A stretch of 64,000 bases of DNA from positions 31,517,681 through 31,581,680 of the forward strand of contig NC_088786.1 in NCBI RefSeq assembly GCF_949628265.1, read 5' to 3'. A program made the position numbers and the translations under genes. This document shows positions 61,604-64,000 of the stretch, one piece after another. Each line of letters opens with the position of its first letter. Position 1 is the stretch's first letter. The notes under the pieces are model-generated. The model had not been told where the DNA came from and made no database searches. It worked only from the letters and a program-made list of their open reading frames with translations. The DNA is from Cloeon dipterum. Taxonomy: Eukaryota > Arthropoda > Insecta > Ephemeroptera > Baetidae.

Positions 61604-64000
61604 CATCCTCTATGTTTCTGTGTGTGCGGTGACGGGAAAACGAACCGAGTTTGATTATTATTTGTTGATTCGCGCATTGTCTGCTTTTACTCGCATTTCG
61701 TAAGAAGGGGTTTTGCGCACGGTGCCAGTTGGGAATGCCAAGTTAAGTCTCTCTCTCAGGCCGGCATCTGCGCCAAGGTTGCGCTCGGAGCCACCTTCGG
61801 AGAGGCGTATTGTCAGAGAGGATGAATGCATGCCCCTTGAGAGTGAAAAAATATTGCCTGAGTGTGCTGTACTTGGGCTCTCGCGCGCGCTGCCTCCGAC
61901 TATAAACCGAGAAAGAGTTGGAAAATAAAAAGCTACGATCACGGCCACCTCTACATAAGGAATTCAATGAAATATGTCTGCGCCGTACTTGCAAAATCGT
62001 GATTCGGGTTTTGATTTCTATTCAAATTAGCTCGTGGTACTGGTGGAGTTGCAATCAGCAAAAATGCAAAGAGAGATATCAGAGTTTAACGACTCGCACA
62101 AATTAAGCCAAAGTCCGCTCCTAAATGTTTCGGTGGCGCATGAATAATTATGGCTGACGTTTGCGCGATCAAATTCCTACTCCGCTGGCTTGAGAGCGGC
62201 GAAAAGCCGTCTGCGAGCCAGGATAAGTGCTAAGTAATGTTGATGCCAAATTTGCACAGCCCACGAGCAAGCAGCACCTTTTTGATTAATCACCCAACGA
62301 ACAGACTAGACGTGACGTCAGAAAACCGTCGTCAGTTAACACAAAATGATCGTTACGACGAAAAAAGTACCAACGGCAAAAAGCGCATCCTGAATGTCTA
62401 TAATTGCGCTCAATTTAAAAATTCCGAAAAGCAGCTGGCGCGGAAATCGACCCCCCGCAGGACGGAAAAATCGATGGAGGCTAGGCCAGGGGGTGGGTGT
62501 GGGTGTTGTCTGTGCAGTGCACCCAATTGAACCCTCTTGAGCTGCACCGTGCAAGAGTGAGAGCGAAACTGTGTCGGCACGCGGATCAATATTAAAGTTG
62601 ATGGAGCCAGCCAGACGGGCGTATTGAAAATAATTGTATTCCTTCCCGAAGTTTATTCCGCTCGGGGCGAGACGTTGGCGTGAATCATTTTTCATTTTTT
62701 TCTCTTTCTCTCTGCTGCCTCTCAAGTCAAGTGGAAGGAATAGCAAAGAATGGCTGGTAAGTGGCGTGCGCATGTTTTGCGAATGAACACGACTGCACTT
62801 TCCTGCCAGTCCCTTTATTTTGCAATACGTGCACAATCAACGGCGTGCCATCTGTCGCCTCGGCGCTCTTATCTCGCCGCTGTTCGCGTCTTTCGCACAC
62901 ATATCAATGCTTTATTTGCTAATTACACGATGTTGTATTAAGTGCAATAGGTTGCTTGCGCAAAAAACAATTTCCTTCTTTTCAAGAAAAATCACAAGCG
63001 TGAGTGATAAGGGTTTTTGCGGTTTCCACAGCACTGTCGCAATCTTTTGCAGGAAAATAAGTGTAAATCCCTATCATTTTTCATGGGTGTCAAAACAAAC
63101 AGGATAACCGAACAGTTATAAATAATATCTGATTAAATAAAGTTATATACTCTTGGTAGTTCTTTAACGAGTTTGCTTTTAGTTTCTTATCAACGCGAGC
63201 CGTTTCAAAATAACCAAATCGGTTTTTAAGTTCCGCTTTTCGTTGCTCTTATCTAGAAAAATCCCTAAAAATGGCGTTTTCAGTCCACAAATTCTATCAA
63301 ACGAAGTAACAGACGGGAGCATGCAGTTCCCGGTCTTTCCTGAATCAGTTGTCTGACAATGAGAAGAGAACAGCTGGTCGCGGCGGAATTTCCACGAAGC
63401 CGATTTTCCGCCTGTTTATATTTACCTTCCTCTGCGCCTCGGCAGCGAATCCCGACTTTGCAGCTCTGTTACTCGCCATGGCTGATAGTTTGTGCAAATT
63501 GCTGTCGTGTCTTCGGTCGCAAGTTCAGTGCAGAACTAAACTAACTGCCAGTGGCAGCCGGCGGGCACCTCAGGTTGGCCTCTCTTCTCCTGCCCTGCGC
63601 CCGCTTGATAATCTCTCCCCTCCCCTCCACTGTGCCGCGCCGCGCCGTCCGCCCGAGAGTGAACTCAGTGAACGAACGAACGAGCCGCGGCTGTGCTTTG
63701 CGATGAGGCGGTTAAATTTTATTAAAAGGAGTCCCTTCTATGGAAATCGCTCTGACTCTTACTGGACTCATTAGTTAACGAGAAGCGGTTGACATTGTTT
63801 CGCGTGCCATGTGATTTCATTCGGTTATTCTTTTGGCTTTTGCGTCACGCACGCAATTCTGCGGTAATTCAATAAAGAAATGGTACACATTGTGTGTGTG
63901 TGTGCGTGGCGATCGTGTTTCATTCTCAAATGGTAAACCAGAAAACCAGTTGGCCGCCGAGCGTATTAATTAGTCACCACCGCATTGTGTGACGTTTGTG
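60461..64000. other. Right-end region without a supported gene
   Basis: This contains the 5' flank of the Mp20-like gene (with an E-box CAGCTG near 60477), a (TC)n tract at 61568-61600, a (TG)n tract at about 63891-63904, and a CpG-rich patch at about 63540-63720. At 62751 an ATG followed after seven bases by GTAAGT could be a first exon of a gene continuing to the right, but this is weak. Confidence 0.4.
61568..61600. repeat. (TC)n microsatellite
   Basis: About 16 uninterrupted TC units, the longest perfect simple repeat in the window. Confidence 0.95.

Noticed and set aside
62336..62836. 166-codon minus-strand open frame
   Set aside because: It is in GC-rich flanking DNA with competing frames; no recognised motif.

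Overview
The window is animal nuclear DNA from an arthropod, most probably an insect. It is about 40% G+C. Genes are split by GT-AG introns, several of only 54-56 bp. The proteins include two chitin-binding cuticular proteins, a Rebers-Riddiford (RR-2) cuticle protein, two SMYD4-like proteins and an Mp20/transgelin-type muscle protein. I cannot name the order or species from sequence alone. I saw no bacterial, viral, organellar, tRNA, rRNA or CRISPR feature and no intact transposon.

Layout. (1) 0.3-12.6 kb, plus strand: an 11-exon gene for a predicted 921-residue secreted CPAP1-type protein, with one chitin-binding domain and a long Thr/Pro/Ser-rich tail. Its signal peptide is split over two tiny exons 4.6 kb apart. 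(2) 14.07-14.76 kb, minus strand: a compact two-exon RR-2 cuticle protein (173 aa) with a clear TATA box. (3) 19.36-23.39 kb, minus strand: a second CPAP1-type gene (551 aa), whose chitin-binding domain lies between Gly/Ser/Gln-rich repeats; TATA box and initiator are visible. (4) 23.4-39.8 kb: gene-poor. (5) 40.0-45.9 kb: two head-to-head SMYD4-like paralogues (563 and 575 aa; TPR, MYND, SET) with the same exon structure. (6) 45.9-57.0 kb: gene-poor. (7) 57.15-60.43 kb, minus strand: a five-exon calponin-homology muscle protein (186 aa). (8) 60.4-64.0 kb: no supported gene, possibly the upstream region of a gene to the right.

The first 23 kb form a small cuticle-gene cluster. The two CPAP1 genes have identical cysteine spacing in the chitin-binding domain and both have a phase-1 intron inside the signal peptide, so they look like paralogues. 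The RR-2 protein would bind chitin in the same extracellular matrix. The SMYD pair looks like an inverted duplication. Its TPR exons are nearly identical even at silent sites while the SET halves have diverged, which suggests gene conversion. Both copies lack the canonical NHSC and SET tyrosine residues, so they may not be active methyltransferases.

All multi-exon models were built by hand from splice consensus and reading phase; each gives a CDS divisible by three. No transcript or database evidence was available.
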